The notes under the pieces are model-generated. The model ran no database searches, had not been told where the DNA came from, and saw only the letters and a program-made list of their open reading frames with translations. Shown one piece after another: positions 7,041-15,404 of a stretch of 43,557 nt of DNA; within the stretch, counting starts at the first letter, position 1, and the number at the start of each line of letters is the position of its first letter. This DNA is from an uncultured Prevotella sp. GTDB lineage: Bacteria; Bacteroidota; Bacteroidia; Bacteroidales; Bacteroidaceae. The stretch spans positions 1-43,557 of the forward strand of contig OMXO01000046.1 in the NCBI GenBank assembly GCA_900315035.1, in the 5' to 3' direction. The translations under genes and the position numbers were made by a program.

Positions 7041-8928
7041 TTACGCGTCGATATTGGCGTAGGTCGCGTTCTTCTCAATGAATTCGCGGCGAGGTTCTAC
7101 GTCGTCACCCATCAGCATGGAGAAAATTTCATCAGCCTCTGCAGCATTCTCGATGGAGACTTGCTTAAGCAGACGGTTCTCAGGATTCATGGTAGTCTCC
7201 CAAAGCTGTTCGGGGTTCATCTCACCAAGACCTTTGTAGCGCTGCGTGTGCAGAGCTTTGTCTTCACCGTTACCAGCTACATATTTATCAATAAATGCCT
7301 GACGCTGCTGTTCTGTATAGCAGTATTCTGAATACTTCTTGTAGGTACACTTATAGAGCGGTGGGGTAGCGATGTAGAGGTGTCCGCCCTGAATCACCTG
7401 CGGCATGAAGCGGTAGAAGAGTGTCATGATTAGTGTGTCGATGTGAGAACCATCGACGTCGGCATCGGTCATGATGATAATCTTATTGTAACGCAACTTG
7501 TCAATGTTGGCCTCACGGTCGCCTTCGCCCTCTACGCCAAAACGTACACCAATACTTTGAATGATATTCATGACTGACTCTGACTCAAACACGCGATGCC
7601 ACTGAACTTTCTCAACGTTCAGAATCTTACCACGTAAAGGAAGAATAGCCTGGAAGTGACGGTCTCGACCAGATTTGGCAGAACCACCTGCGGAGTCACC
7701 CTCGACAAGGAATATCTCACACTGCTGGGGATCCTTATTTGAGCAGTCTGCAAGTTTGCCGGGCAGTCCGCCGCCCGTCATTGGGTTCTTGCGCTGTACG
7801 CTCTCACGAGCCTTACGGGCTGCGATACGGGCTGTGGCAGCGAGTACCACTTTGTCGCAGATGAGCTTTGCCTCCTTCGGATGCTCCTCTAGATAGTTGC
7901 TCAGTGCCTCGCCTACGGCCTGCTGAACTGCACCAGCCACCTCAGAATTGCCCAGCTTGGTCTTGGTCTGACCTTCGAACTGAGGTTCTGCTACCTTGAT
8001 AGAAATAACAGCCGTCAAACCCTCGCGGAAGTCTTCACCAGCAATCTCAATCTTGGCCTTCTCGATCTGCTTGGAGATCTGGGGATCGGCATCGGCGTAT
8101 GCCTTCAGTGTACGGGTTAGAGCCGCGCGGAAGCCCATGAGGTGAGTACCGCCCTCGATGGTGTTGATATTGTTCACGTATGAGTGGATATTCTCTGAGT
8201 AGTCGGTGTTGTACATCACAGCCACTTCGATGGTGCGGTGACGATCCACGTAGCGTACAAACTCCTTCAGACCGTCCTTAGCGTGGAACACCTCAGGCTG
8301 CTTCAGGCTACCTTCCTCATCAGGACGCAAGTCGGTAAGGGTAATGGTAATACCTGCATTCAGATAAGCTAATTCACGCATGCGCTTGGCAATAGTGTCA
8401 TACTTATATTCTGTCGTTGTGAAGATACTGCCATCAGGCCAGAACTGCTGGCGTGTACCCGTCCTATCCGTATCGCCTACAATCTTCACGTCGTAGAGTG
8501 GCTTACCTTTCTCATATTCTTGCTGATAAATATGGCCGTTACGATAGACTTGTGACATCATGTGGGTAGAGAGAGCGCACCTTATACGATCCCTTGTCGA
8601 ACTTTCCACCAGCATGGAGCACTGTCATGACGACCTCGAGGGCACTCTTGTGCATCTTCTCGTGCTCATCTACGGGAATACCGCGTCCATTGTCCTGTAC
8701 AGTAATGGAGTTATCTTCATTGATTGTTACTTCAATATGCGTACAATAACCGGCCATCGCTTCGTCAATAGAGTTATCGACAGTCTCGTTAACCAGATGG
8801 TGTAGTCCCTTCTCGCTAATGTCACCGATGTACATTGCAGGGCGTTTACGTACGGCTTCCAATCCCTCGAGCACCTGAATATTGCTCGCGGAATAGTTCT
8901 GTTCTTGGTTCTGTTGTTCTTCTGTCAT
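7041..8928 (-). pseudogene. gyrB: DNA gyrase subunit B, broken by a ~38-nt internal deletion and frameshift
   Basis: GyrB is the ATPase subunit of the essential type II topoisomerase that introduces negative supercoils. The 5' part (ATG at 8928, MTEEQQNQ...) encodes a normal GHKL start, including [26 protein letters not shown] and [14 protein letters not shown]. It then runs KFDKGSYKV into a wrong frame and stops at 8539, after 129 residues. The correct frame resumes at [10 protein letters not shown] (about 8576) and continues to NIDA at 7041 with the TOPRIM motifs LVEGDSAGGSAK and IMTDADVDGSH and the C-terminal RYKGLGEMN. The family sequence between KV and ALS (S-GGLHGVG-VSCVN) is absent, a loss of about 38 nt. 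Without it no active ATPase can form. Adding the missing bases gives about 641 residues, a normal length. Confidence 0.93.
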
Positions 8929-8952
8929 TTTCCTGTTTTTACAATTTGGATG

Positions 8953-8960
8953 CAAAGGTA
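8953..8960 (-). promoter_or_regulatory. gyrB -7 promoter element
   Basis: TACCTTTG on the minus strand, ending 24 nt before the gyrB ATG at 8928. No clean TTTG stands at the expected distance upstream (a TTTA does). It lies between the rpsT terminator and gyrB, so gyrB has its own promoter. Confidence 0.6.
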
Positions 8961-9002
8961 CAAAAAAAAAGTCAGATAAACTATGTTTATCTGCTAAAAA
9001 AC

Positions 9003-9044
9003 TACAAAAAACAAACGGGTCACTTGCTTTTTGCAAATGACCCG
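9003..9044 (-). terminator. Intrinsic terminator downstream of rpsT
   Basis: On the minus strand GGGTCATTTGC and GCAAGTGACCC pair (11 bp with one G-T-type mismatch) around an AAAAA loop, followed by GTTTGTTTTTTG. It starts 24 nt after the rpsT stop and separates rpsT from gyrB. Confidence 0.8.
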
Positions 9045-9067
9045 CGTATGCTAGTCTGAATCTATGA

Positions 9068-9322
9068 TTATCCCAGCTTATTAATGTGCAGTGCGAGACT
9101 TGACTTCAGGTTTGCAGCCTTGTTCTTGTGGATGATGTTGGTCTTTGCCAACTTGTCAAGCATCTTCTGTACTTTCGGATACAGAGCAACAGCCTCTTCC
9201 TTGTTCTCCATTGCACGGAGCTTACGTACTGCATTACGCATTGTCTTTGCGTAGTAGTGGTTGTGAAGTGCCTTTTTCTTGTCCTGACGGATACGCTTCA
9301 CTGATGATTTGTGATTTGCCAT
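9068..9322 (-). CDS. rpsT: 30S ribosomal protein S20
   Basis: An 84-residue, lysine- and arginine-rich helical protein that binds 16S rRNA early in small-subunit assembly. The start [21 protein letters not shown] and the middle segment [16 protein letters not shown] are diagnostic of S20, and the length is normal. No TAnnTTTG promoter is visible in the 149 nt between it and tRNA-Glu, so both are probably transcribed from the promoter upstream of the tRNA (9564-9595). A strong terminator follows. Confidence 0.96.
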   Translation of the reverse strand: MANHKSSVKRIRQDKKKALHNHYYAKTMRNAVRKLRAMENKEEAVALYPKVQKMLDKLAKTNIIHKNKAANLKSSLALHINKLG

Positions 9323-9386
9323 TTTTTAATTTTAATTTTGATGTTAATTTAAAGCTTATGGGTCTTATGTCTATACAACTGCCCTG

Positions 9387-9415
9387 GGCGGATTCCTTTT
9401 CAGAAACCCTCCGCC
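9387..9415 (-). other. Small hairpin in the rpsT leader
   Basis: On the minus strand GGCGGA (9410-9415) can pair with TCCGCC (9387-9392) around a purine-rich loop. It lies in the 149-nt spacer between tRNA-Glu and rpsT. It may be a processing signal or part of an S20 leader structure. I do not recognise a known leader family, and a 6-bp stem is weak evidence. Confidence 0.3.
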
Positions 9416-9471
9416 ACCGTTTCCGATGTGACTCAGTAGCACTGGCTGTGCAGATGGCGGATTTAATGAGG

Positions 9472-9543
9472 TAGTCCCTAGGAGAGTCGAACTCCTCTTT
9501 AGAGAATGAAAATCTCTCGTCCTAACCGATAGACGAAGGGACC
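9472..9543 (-). tRNA. tRNA-Glu (anticodon TTC)
   Basis: Read on the minus strand, the 72-nt sequence starts GGTCCCTTCGTCTATCGG. It folds into a 7-bp acceptor stem (G1-U72 terminal wobble), a D-arm, an anticodon stem AGAGA/TCTCT with loop TTTTCAT (anticodon TTC, Glu), a T-arm GAGGAGTTCGACTCTCC, and discriminator A. The CCA end is not encoded, as is common in Bacteroidota. It is transcribed from the promoter at 9564-9595, probably together with rpsT. Confidence 0.95.
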
Positions 9544-9563
9544 ATCGATGCTAAAAGCGGGTG

Positions 9564-9595
9564 CAAAATTACTGCAATTTTTCCAATTGGGCAAA
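9564..9595 (-). promoter_or_regulatory. Promoter of tRNA-Glu (and probably rpsT)
   Basis: TTTG at 9592-9595, an exact 20 bp spacer, and TAATTTTG at 9564-9571 on the minus strand, ending 20 nt before the tRNA 5' end. This is a full consensus match. Confidence 0.75.
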
Positions 9596-9655
9596 TTTTC
9601 TAAGGAAAAAATGTAATTTTAGGCTAATAATTTTCATTTTTCGGTTATAATTGTT

Positions 9656-9663
9656 TAATTTTG
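9656..9663 (+). promoter_or_regulatory. recO -7 promoter element (near-leaderless start)
   Basis: TAATTTTG ends only 6 nt before the recO ATG at 9670. In Bacteroidota transcription usually begins about 5-8 nt after this box, so the mRNA would start at or within a few bases of the ATG. The -33 region has only a TTTTC-like match. Confidence 0.5.
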
Positions 9664-9669
9664 CAGCGT

Positions 9670-10395
9670 ATGTTGACGAAAACTCAGGCAATTGTACTCC
9701 ATTCTCTTAAGTATGGTGAATCGCGACTTATCGTTGATTTGTTCACCAGAAGTCAGGGGCATCTGTCGTTTATCGTGAATATCCCCAGGACCTCAAACTC
9801 GAAAGTGAAGAAACAGTTTTTCCAGCCTCTCTCACTATTGGATATAGAAGTTGATATTCGACCAAAAGTTCAGTTGCAGAAATTCTCTGATGTAAGGCTA
9901 TTACAGCCTTTTTCAAGTATTCCCTTCGAGCCCTTCAAATTGTCAATCTCTCTCTTTATTTCTGAGTTCCTTTATTATGCCTTACGATCTGAACAGCAAA
10001 ATGAACATCTGTTCGATTATGTTGTGAACAGTATTCAGTGGTTGGATGCACAAGAAGATCGCTTTGCCAACTTTCATCTGGTTTTCTTGATGCGCCTGAT
10101 CCGTTTTCTTGGATTTTATCCCAATCTTGACGATTATGTTTCAGGTGATTATTTTGATCTTAGAGAGAGTGTATTTTGCAAGATGCCACCAGTCCATCGT
10201 GACTTCCTGGAGCCACAAGAGGCTGAGAAGGTACAATTATTGATGAGGATGGACTATCCAACGATGCATCTTTTCAGGATGTCGCATCATGAACGTAATC
10301 GATTTTTAGAGGTTGCATTAAAATACTACCGACTTCATTTGCCGGATTTCCCAGAAATGAAGTCGGTGGTTGTTCTTCAGGAGTTATTCGCCTAA
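9670..10395 (+). CDS. recO: DNA repair protein RecO
   Basis: Helps load RecA on SSB-coated single-stranded DNA in the RecF pathway. The 241-residue product starts MLTKTQAIVLHSLKYGESR, with the N-terminal OB-fold signature GQSRGHLSFIV-like segment (here RSQGHLSFIVN), followed by a helical C-terminal domain (FLYYALRSEQQN, LIRFLGFYPNLDDY). The ATG at 9670 is chosen; an in-frame TTG at 9661 overlaps the promoter box. The stop at 10393-10395 directly abuts the ftsZ stop on the other strand, with zero intergenic bases. Confidence 0.93.
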   Translation: MLTKTQAIVLHSLKYGESRLIVDLFTRSQGHLSFIVNIPRTSNSKVKKQFFQPLSLLDIEVDIRPKVQLQKFSDVRLLQPFSSIPFEPFKLSISLFISEFLYYALRSEQQNEHLFDYVVNSIQWLDAQEDRFANFHLVFLMRLIRFLGFYPNLDDYVSGDYFDLRESVFCKMPPVHRDFLEPQEAEKVQLLMRMDYPTMHLFRMSHHERNRFLEVALKYYRLHLPDFPEMKSVVVLQELFA

Positions 10396-11730
10396 TTAAT
10401 CGAATCGGATTGTTCCTTGAAAAGAATCCTTGGTTTCAGCAGTCGAATTGTCTGCTTCCGTATAGATATCTCCATTTGCCTGGCTATTGATGCTCTCAAG
10501 GATCTCTCGCGTACGTTTATAAGTAGGTGTAGATTCTACCGCAGAGATGACATCGTCGTTATCCAGATCCTCAGGGCGGAACAGGTAAATGTTCGGACGG
10601 CGCTTGTAGCGCTTAGTGCCACCTTCACCACCATAGTAGCGGTTACGTCGATCCTGACGTTCTGCTGCCCTCTCCTGTTCTGCTGCTATACGATTGAGAT
10701 CTTCCTGACTTTGTTTCTTAAGATGACTGCCCATACCATCAATGCTCTCGATTCCAAATCCAGTAGCAAGTATTGTTACCTTCACCTTCTTTCCAAGTTC
10801 AAGATCGGTAGCGAGGCCCCATTTAATCTCAAAGTCGTTACCGAATTTCGCCATAAAGTCGTTGACGTCGTTCATCTCCTCCATCATGAGTGACTGTTGC
10901 CCATCCTTTGAACCGGCGAAGGAGATAGACAGTAGGATCTTCTTGGAATTGAAGATGTCATTATCATTGAGCAGTGGTGAGTGCAAAGCGTCTTCAATAG
11001 CTTTCTTCACGCGCCCTTCACCTTCGCCATAACCAGTTGACATAATAGCGACGCCGCCATCCTTCAAGACGGTCTTCACATCGTTAAAGTCGAGGTTGAT
11101 GAGTCCATGAACGGTGATAATCTCTGCAATTGATTTGGCAGCCACACTGAGTGTGTCGTCTGCCTTACCGAAAGCATCAAGTACAGATAGTTCTGGATAT
11201 ATTTCACGCAAGCGTTCGTTATTGATAACGAGAAGGGCATCAACATGTTTCTGCATTTCCTCTACGCCATCTAGGGCCTGATCAATCTTGCGGTCACCTT
11301 CAAAGCGGAAAGGAATGGTAACTATACCAACTGTCAGAATACCAAGTTCTTTGCTAACGCGTGCGATGACAGGAGCAGCTCCAGTTCCTGTGCCACCGCC
11401 CATGCCAGCTGTAATAAATGCCATTTTGGTGCCATCGCTAAGCATATTCTTGATATCGTCAAGACTTTCTTCTGCAGCCTGACGGGCTTTTTCTGGTTTG
11501 TTGCCGGCACCGAGGCCCTCCTTGCCGAGTTGCAAATGAACAGGCACGGGAGAATCATTTAATGCTTGATTATCCGTATTACATAGTACGAACGTAACAT
11601 CATGGATCCCCTCGCGATACATGTGATTGACAGCATTACCGCCACCACCGCCGACACCTATTACTTTGATGATGCTATGTTCCTTCTCCGGTGCTCCGAA
11701 GTCCAGAATCTGTATGTTATTATTATCCAT
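10396..11730 (-). CDS. ftsZ: Cell division protein FtsZ
   Basis: Tubulin-like GTPase that polymerises into the Z ring. The 444-residue protein has VIGVGGGGGNAVN at the N-terminus, the tubulin signature GGGTGTGAAPVIA, and the T7-loop region LINLDFNDVKTVL. A linker of about 120 residues is rich in charged residues (ERAAERQDRRNRYYGGEGG). The short C-terminal tail ends SFQGTIRFD. It is the last gene of the dcw cluster, 35 bp after ftsA. No terminator fits between it and the convergent recO, so the transcripts of the two genes must overlap or end within each other. Confidence 0.98.
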   Translation of the reverse strand: MDNNNIQILDFGAPEKEHSIIKVIGVGGGGGNAVNHMYREGIHDVTFVLCNTDNQALNDSPVPVHLQLGKEGLGAGNKPEKARQAAEESLDDIKNMLSDGTKMAFITAGMGGGTGTGAAPVIARVSKELGILTVGIVTIPFRFEGDRKIDQALDGVEEMQKHVDALLVINNERLREIYPELSVLDAFGKADDTLSVAAKSIAEIITVHGLINLDFNDVKTVLKDGGVAIMSTGYGEGEGRVKKAIEDALHSPLLNDNDIFNSKKILLSISFAGSKDGQQSLMMEEMNDVNDFMAKFGNDFEIKWGLATDLELGKKVKVTILATGFGIESIDGMGSHLKKQSQEDLNRIAAEQERAAERQDRRNRYYGGEGGTKRYKRRPNIYLFRPEDLDNDDVISAVESTPTYKRTREILESINSQANGDIYTEADNSTAETKDSFQGTIRFD

Positions 11731-11765
11731 AAATCTTAATCTTTAATCGTCAACTAAAACTAATC

Positions 11766-13238
11766 TTATTCCTCTTCTATGATGGTCTTTCCAAAGTTCT
11801 TAAGACCTTTGATGGCCTTGTTCCAGAAACTGTTCTCCTTACGGATACGTTCTTGTTCTGCTTTCTCTCGAAGCTCTTCCTCGCGTTTGAGACGTTGCTC
11901 TTCTTCCTCCAGACGGCGCTTCTCTTCCTCGGCAGCCTTCTTACCTGCTTCCGCAGCCTTTTTCTCTGCTTCAGTGAGAACGACTCCAGCAGGAATCTCT
12001 CCTACCTGACGGGCTGGTCTCATGTCGGCTACAGACTGGGCTGATGTTGGCTTCTGTTGGCTGAAGAGGTCTCCATTAGGATCTACAGCACTGCCGGCAC
12101 AATTGATGTCACCTTTAGCCAATAGACCAAGCACTGTGTTCATCATACCATCATGGGCCTTGATACTTTCATTGGTGGAAGATATGGTTTGAGTCACAAA
12201 TTTCGCGATGCGGATCTTATCAACATGTGTGTGGTTTGAGAATGCCTTCCCGATATTTTTCAAGTTCGAACCGCCACCAGTCAGAATGATGCCTCCTAAA
12301 AGTTTGTCGTAGTACTCTGAAGGAATCTGGTACCAGACGTTTTCAATGATTTCTTCTAAACGTCCTTCAACGATTTCAATGAATTTGCGACTCTCTATCT
12401 GACGTTCTGTATCGATGGGGTATTTCAAATCGTTATCGATGTCATTATTGTCGGTATAGGCAGCAGCGTATTTTAGCTTCATCCGTTCTGCATCGCTTTC
12501 TTCCATCTGCAGGGTAGCAATATCCTTGGTGATGTTATTTCCACCGAGGGGGATGACAGCGAGATGGCGAAGGATGTTTTTGGAATAGACAGATACGGTG
12601 GTAGTGTCGGCACCGAGGTCAACAAGAGCGCACCCAGAACGCTTTTCTGCTTCTGTCAGAACGCTGTCTGCCAAAGCCAATGGAGCGAGATACATCTCTG
12701 CCACATTAATGCCGGCCGTTTCAAAACATTTATTTAGATTCTTATAGAAGGCTTTCCTTTCAAGGATGTTCAGGAAATTGCCTTCAAGTTTGGTAGCCTG
12801 AATGCCGACAGGGTCAATCTGAAGTTGTGAGCCAACCTTATATTCTTGTACAGCAGCATCTAATATTTCCTGATCTTGATAGGTCATGCTCCGGTTGGCA
12901 TCCATTAATTCGATTACCATTTCTTGTGTAACGATGCTCTCATTAGGCAGATCTTTTCCAATGATATTTCTGACGCTGCGGATAGATTGTCCGCCAACAC
13001 CGACATACACCTGTCTGATTTCAGTCTTCAGTTGGGTTTCCAGCTTCTTGATAATGCTGGTAAGGCATTGAGCGGTCTTGTCGATATTATAGACCACTCC
13101 TTTGCGGATAAAAGCAGAAGATTCTTCCTTTACAACGGCAAGAACCTGAATACTTCCATCGAGGTTCTTTTGTCCCGCGATACCGGTTACTTTTGACGAA
13201 CCGAGTTCAATTGCTACAATAAATTCCTTTGCTGCCAT
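11766..13238 (-). CDS. ftsA: Cell division protein FtsA
   Basis: Actin-like ATPase that tethers FtsZ to the membrane. It begins FIVAIELGSSKVTGIAG (phosphate-1 loop) and carries ALVDLGADTTTVSVY (phosphate-2) and GIILTGGGSNLKN (adenosine motif). At 490 residues it is longer than the E. coli protein because of a C-terminal extension of about 90 residues with a lysine/glutamate-rich coiled coil (KKAAEAGKKAAEEEKRRLEE, about 415-460). It ends in an amphipathic helix (NSFWNKAIKGLKNFGKTI) that is the expected membrane-targeting sequence. It lies 13 bp after ftsQ. Confidence 0.97.
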   Translation of the reverse strand: MAAKEFIVAIELGSSKVTGIAGQKNLDGSIQVLAVVKEESSAFIRKGVVYNIDKTAQCLTSIIKKLETQLKTEIRQVYVGVGGQSIRSVRNIIGKDLPNESIVTQEMVIELMDANRSMTYQDQEILDAAVQEYKVGSQLQIDPVGIQATKLEGNFLNILERKAFYKNLNKCFETAGINVAEMYLAPLALADSVLTEAEKRSGCALVDLGADTTTVSVYSKNILRHLAVIPLGGNNITKDIATLQMEESDAERMKLKYAAAYTDNNDIDNDLKYPIDTERQIESRKFIEIVEGRLEEIIENVWYQIPSEYYDKLLGGIILTGGGSNLKNIGKAFSNHTHVDKIRIAKFVTQTISSTNESIKAHDGMMNTVLGLLAKGDINCAGSAVDPNGDLFSQQKPTSAQSVADMRPARQVGEIPAGVVLTEAEKKAAEAGKKAAEEEKRRLEEEEQRLKREEELREKAEQERIRKENSFWNKAIKGLKNFGKTIIEEE

Positions 13239-13251
13239 CTCTTATATATAT

Positions 13252-14007
13252 TTACTTTTTTCTTTTATTTTTCTTACAAATAATCTGGTTACTAAACTCA
13301 ACACTAATATAGTTGTATTTGTTCCAGCCAGCCTTGTTGAGACCATATAGGTAGAACTTGCGTGTACGTTCCAGTTTTTTGGCAATATCGTATGGAGGCC
13401 CGAGATAAATGATATGGTCACCCACACGTGGAACAACTTCCACCGACCCATCGGCGAGAATGTTTATCTGAACAATCTGATTTTTCCAGAAAGGATCTTG
13501 GAGGATGTGGCTGGCTATTCGCGTCAGTGTGGTCTGGGCATACTTACGAGTGATGGCGCCTGTAGCAATAATCAGGTTGGTGACATAACGGCTTTCGGGC
13601 ATCATACTTCCATGGGTATCTACATAATAACTCTCATTATTATCTGCCATGACTCTGACTACAGGTATTCGCTGTTTCACATTAATGCATACATGACCAC
13701 TCTGTGTCTTATAACATTCTGCTTTCTCTACAAACGGATTCTTCTCCAGCGTTTCTTCTATCTTTCGTGGATTGATTCCTTCCATCGGTAATGAAAGGGG
13801 ATAGGCTTTCTCTTTTGTGAGGGCTTTCTTGATCTCCTCTGCATTCATGAATCCGTCGATAGCATTCTGCTCAATGTTAATTGTAACCTCAGAGCAGTTC
13901 ATGGCGGTCACATCGGGTTTGTTAAACGCGGTGACAGCCAGTAGCAAATAAGCGGCGATGATAATGTCGCATGCTACAAAGACGGATTTTTTCCAATTGA
14001 TGGACAC
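13252..14007 (-). CDS. ftsQ: Cell division protein FtsQ
   Basis: A single-pass membrane protein of the divisome, 251 residues. It has a short cytoplasmic start, one membrane helix (about residues 8-27, VFVACDIIIAAYLLLAV), then a periplasmic POTRA-like region with PLSLPMEGINPRKIEETLEK and KNPFVEKAECYKTQSG, and the beta domain (VVRVMADNNESYYVDTHG, VEVVPRVGDHIIYLG). Identity rests on these motifs and on its position between murC and ftsA. The C-terminus is very basic (KKNKRKK). Confidence 0.9.
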   Translation of the reverse strand: MSINWKKSVFVACDIIIAAYLLLAVTAFNKPDVTAMNCSEVTINIEQNAIDGFMNAEEIKKALTKEKAYPLSLPMEGINPRKIEETLEKNPFVEKAECYKTQSGHVCINVKQRIPVVRVMADNNESYYVDTHGSMMPESRYVTNLIIATGAITRKYAQTTLTRIASHILQDPFWKNQIVQINILADGSVEVVPRVGDHIIYLGPPYDIAKKLERTRKFYLYGLNKAGWNKYNYISVEFSNQIICKKNKRKK

Positions 14008-14017
14008 GATGCTATTC

Positions 14018-15400
14018 TTATTTCTTGTTGTTTAATATTTCTGCAATCTGTGGTACTTGATTATCAAGGTCACCAGCTCCCAGTACTATAAGCACTTCAA
14101 ACTTGTGTGACTTGACAAAGTCAAGCACCTCATCTTTATTAATAATCTGTTTCTTGACACCTTGTTTCAGGTTGTCATAAATGAGTTTAGAGGTCACACC
14201 CTCGATAGGACGTTCACGTGCAGGATAGATCTCTGTGAGAACCACCTCGTCGAGCAAGCTCAAAGCATCTGCAAAATCCTTATAAAAGTCGCGAGTGCGG
14301 GTGTAGAGGTGTGGCTGGAAAATAGCCGTAATGTGTTTATCCTTATAGAGTTCACGGATACTACGTGCACTTTGGTAGATTTCTTTCGGATGGTGAGCGT
14401 AGTCACTTAGGAACACCAAATTATCGGTCTTGATTTTAAAGTCAAAACGCCGATCTACTCCTCCATAGGTCTGCATGCCATGTTTCAGCTCCTCTGCGGT
14501 GCAACCATTAAGCTGAGCCATAGCCATAGCCGCAATGCCATTCTCAATGTTGATGGGAATTGGCTGCCCAAGTTGTATGTCTTTCACACACTCGATGGGC
14601 GAAATGAAGTCGAAGGTAATTTCTCCATTGTCAATACGGATGTTTTCTGCATGGAAGTCTCCTTTGTCCAGGCTATAGTCGTAGCGCTGAACACCATCCT
14701 GTAAATGTTCTTTCATCTCTAAATCCCTGTGGATGATAAGAGCACCTCCTGGCTGGATCAGCTCACTGTAATGTCGGAAACTCTCAAGATAGGCCTCTTT
14801 TGTCCCATAGATGTCCAGATGGTCTGGATCCGTTGATGTGATGACACTCATCCATGGGCGCAACCAGTGGAATGAACGGTCAAACTCATCGGCTTCAATC
14901 ACTACATAATCAGAGTTGGATAGAATGTAGTTGGTTCCATAATTCTTCGAGATACCACCTAAAAATGCATTGCAATCCAGGTGGCTCAGATGCATAATAT
15001 GGGCACACATGGTAGAGGTGGTAGTCTTTCCGTGGGTTCCGGCAACGCAAAGACCCTTATGAGCCTGGGTCAGTGTACCGAGTACTTGGGCGCGTTTCTG
15101 AATTTCAAAATGATTCTCACGGAAGAATATGAGCTCTTTGTGTTCTGCCGGGATAGCTGGGGTATAGATGACTAAACACTCATTCTGCTTCTTACAAGGA
15201 GCAGGAATCTGCTCAACGTCTTCTTCATAATGGATGAGCATTCCTTCCTTCTCCAGACGGCGTGTCAGATCGGAAGGGGTCTTGTCATAGCCTGCTACCA
15301 CAATTCCCTTTTTTAGGAAATACCGGGCGATAGCACTCATGCCAATGCCACCAGCACCTACGAAATATACAGCTTTGATATCTTTTAATTCCATCATCAT
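14018..15400 (-). CDS. murC: UDP-N-acetylmuramate--L-alanine ligase
   Basis: Cytoplasmic ATP-dependent ligase that adds L-Ala to UDP-MurNAc. Motifs are VYFVGAGGIGMSAIARYF (UDP-binding Rossmann loop), CVAGTHGKTTTSTMCA (P-loop), VIEADEFDRSFHWL, and DYAHHPKEIYQSARSIRE. The start is placed at the ATG at 15400, the first of three consecutive ATG codons 4 bp after the murG stop. A longer reading from 15469 would overlap murG by 65 bp with residues unlike the family. Length is about 460 residues, normal for MurC. Confidence 0.96.
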   Translation of the reverse strand: MMMELKDIKAVYFVGAGGIGMSAIARYFLKKGIVVAGYDKTPSDLTRRLEKEGMLIHYEEDVEQIPAPCKKQNECLVIYTPAIPAEHKELIFFRENHFEIQKRAQVLGTLTQAHKGLCVAGTHGKTTTSTMCAHIMHLSHLDCNAFLGGISKNYGTNYILSNSDYVVIEADEFDRSFHWLRPWMSVITSTDPDHLDIYGTKEAYLESFRHYSELIQPGGALIIHRDLEMKEHLQDGVQRYDYSLDKGDFHAENIRIDNGEITFDFISPIECVKDIQLGQPIPINIENGIAAMAMAQLNGCTAEELKHGMQTYGGVDRRFDFKIKTDNLVFLSDYAHHPKEIYQSARSIRELYKDKHITAIFQPHLYTRTRDFYKDFADALSLLDEVVLTEIYPARERPIEGVTSKLIYDNLKQGVKKQIINKDEVLDFVKSHKFEVLIVLGAGDLDNQVPQIAEILNNKK

Positions 15401-15404
15401 TTTT

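Noticed and set aside
8530-8620. Programmed ribosomal frameshift joining the two gyrB parts
   Set aside because: There is no slippery heptamer at the junction, and frameshifting could not restore the missing GGLHGVG-coding bases.
9145-9474. Plus-strand frame across rpsT and its leader
   Set aside because: It is antisense to rpsT and has no promoter or family similarity; the leader region is better explained as part of the tRNA-Glu/rpsT transcript.
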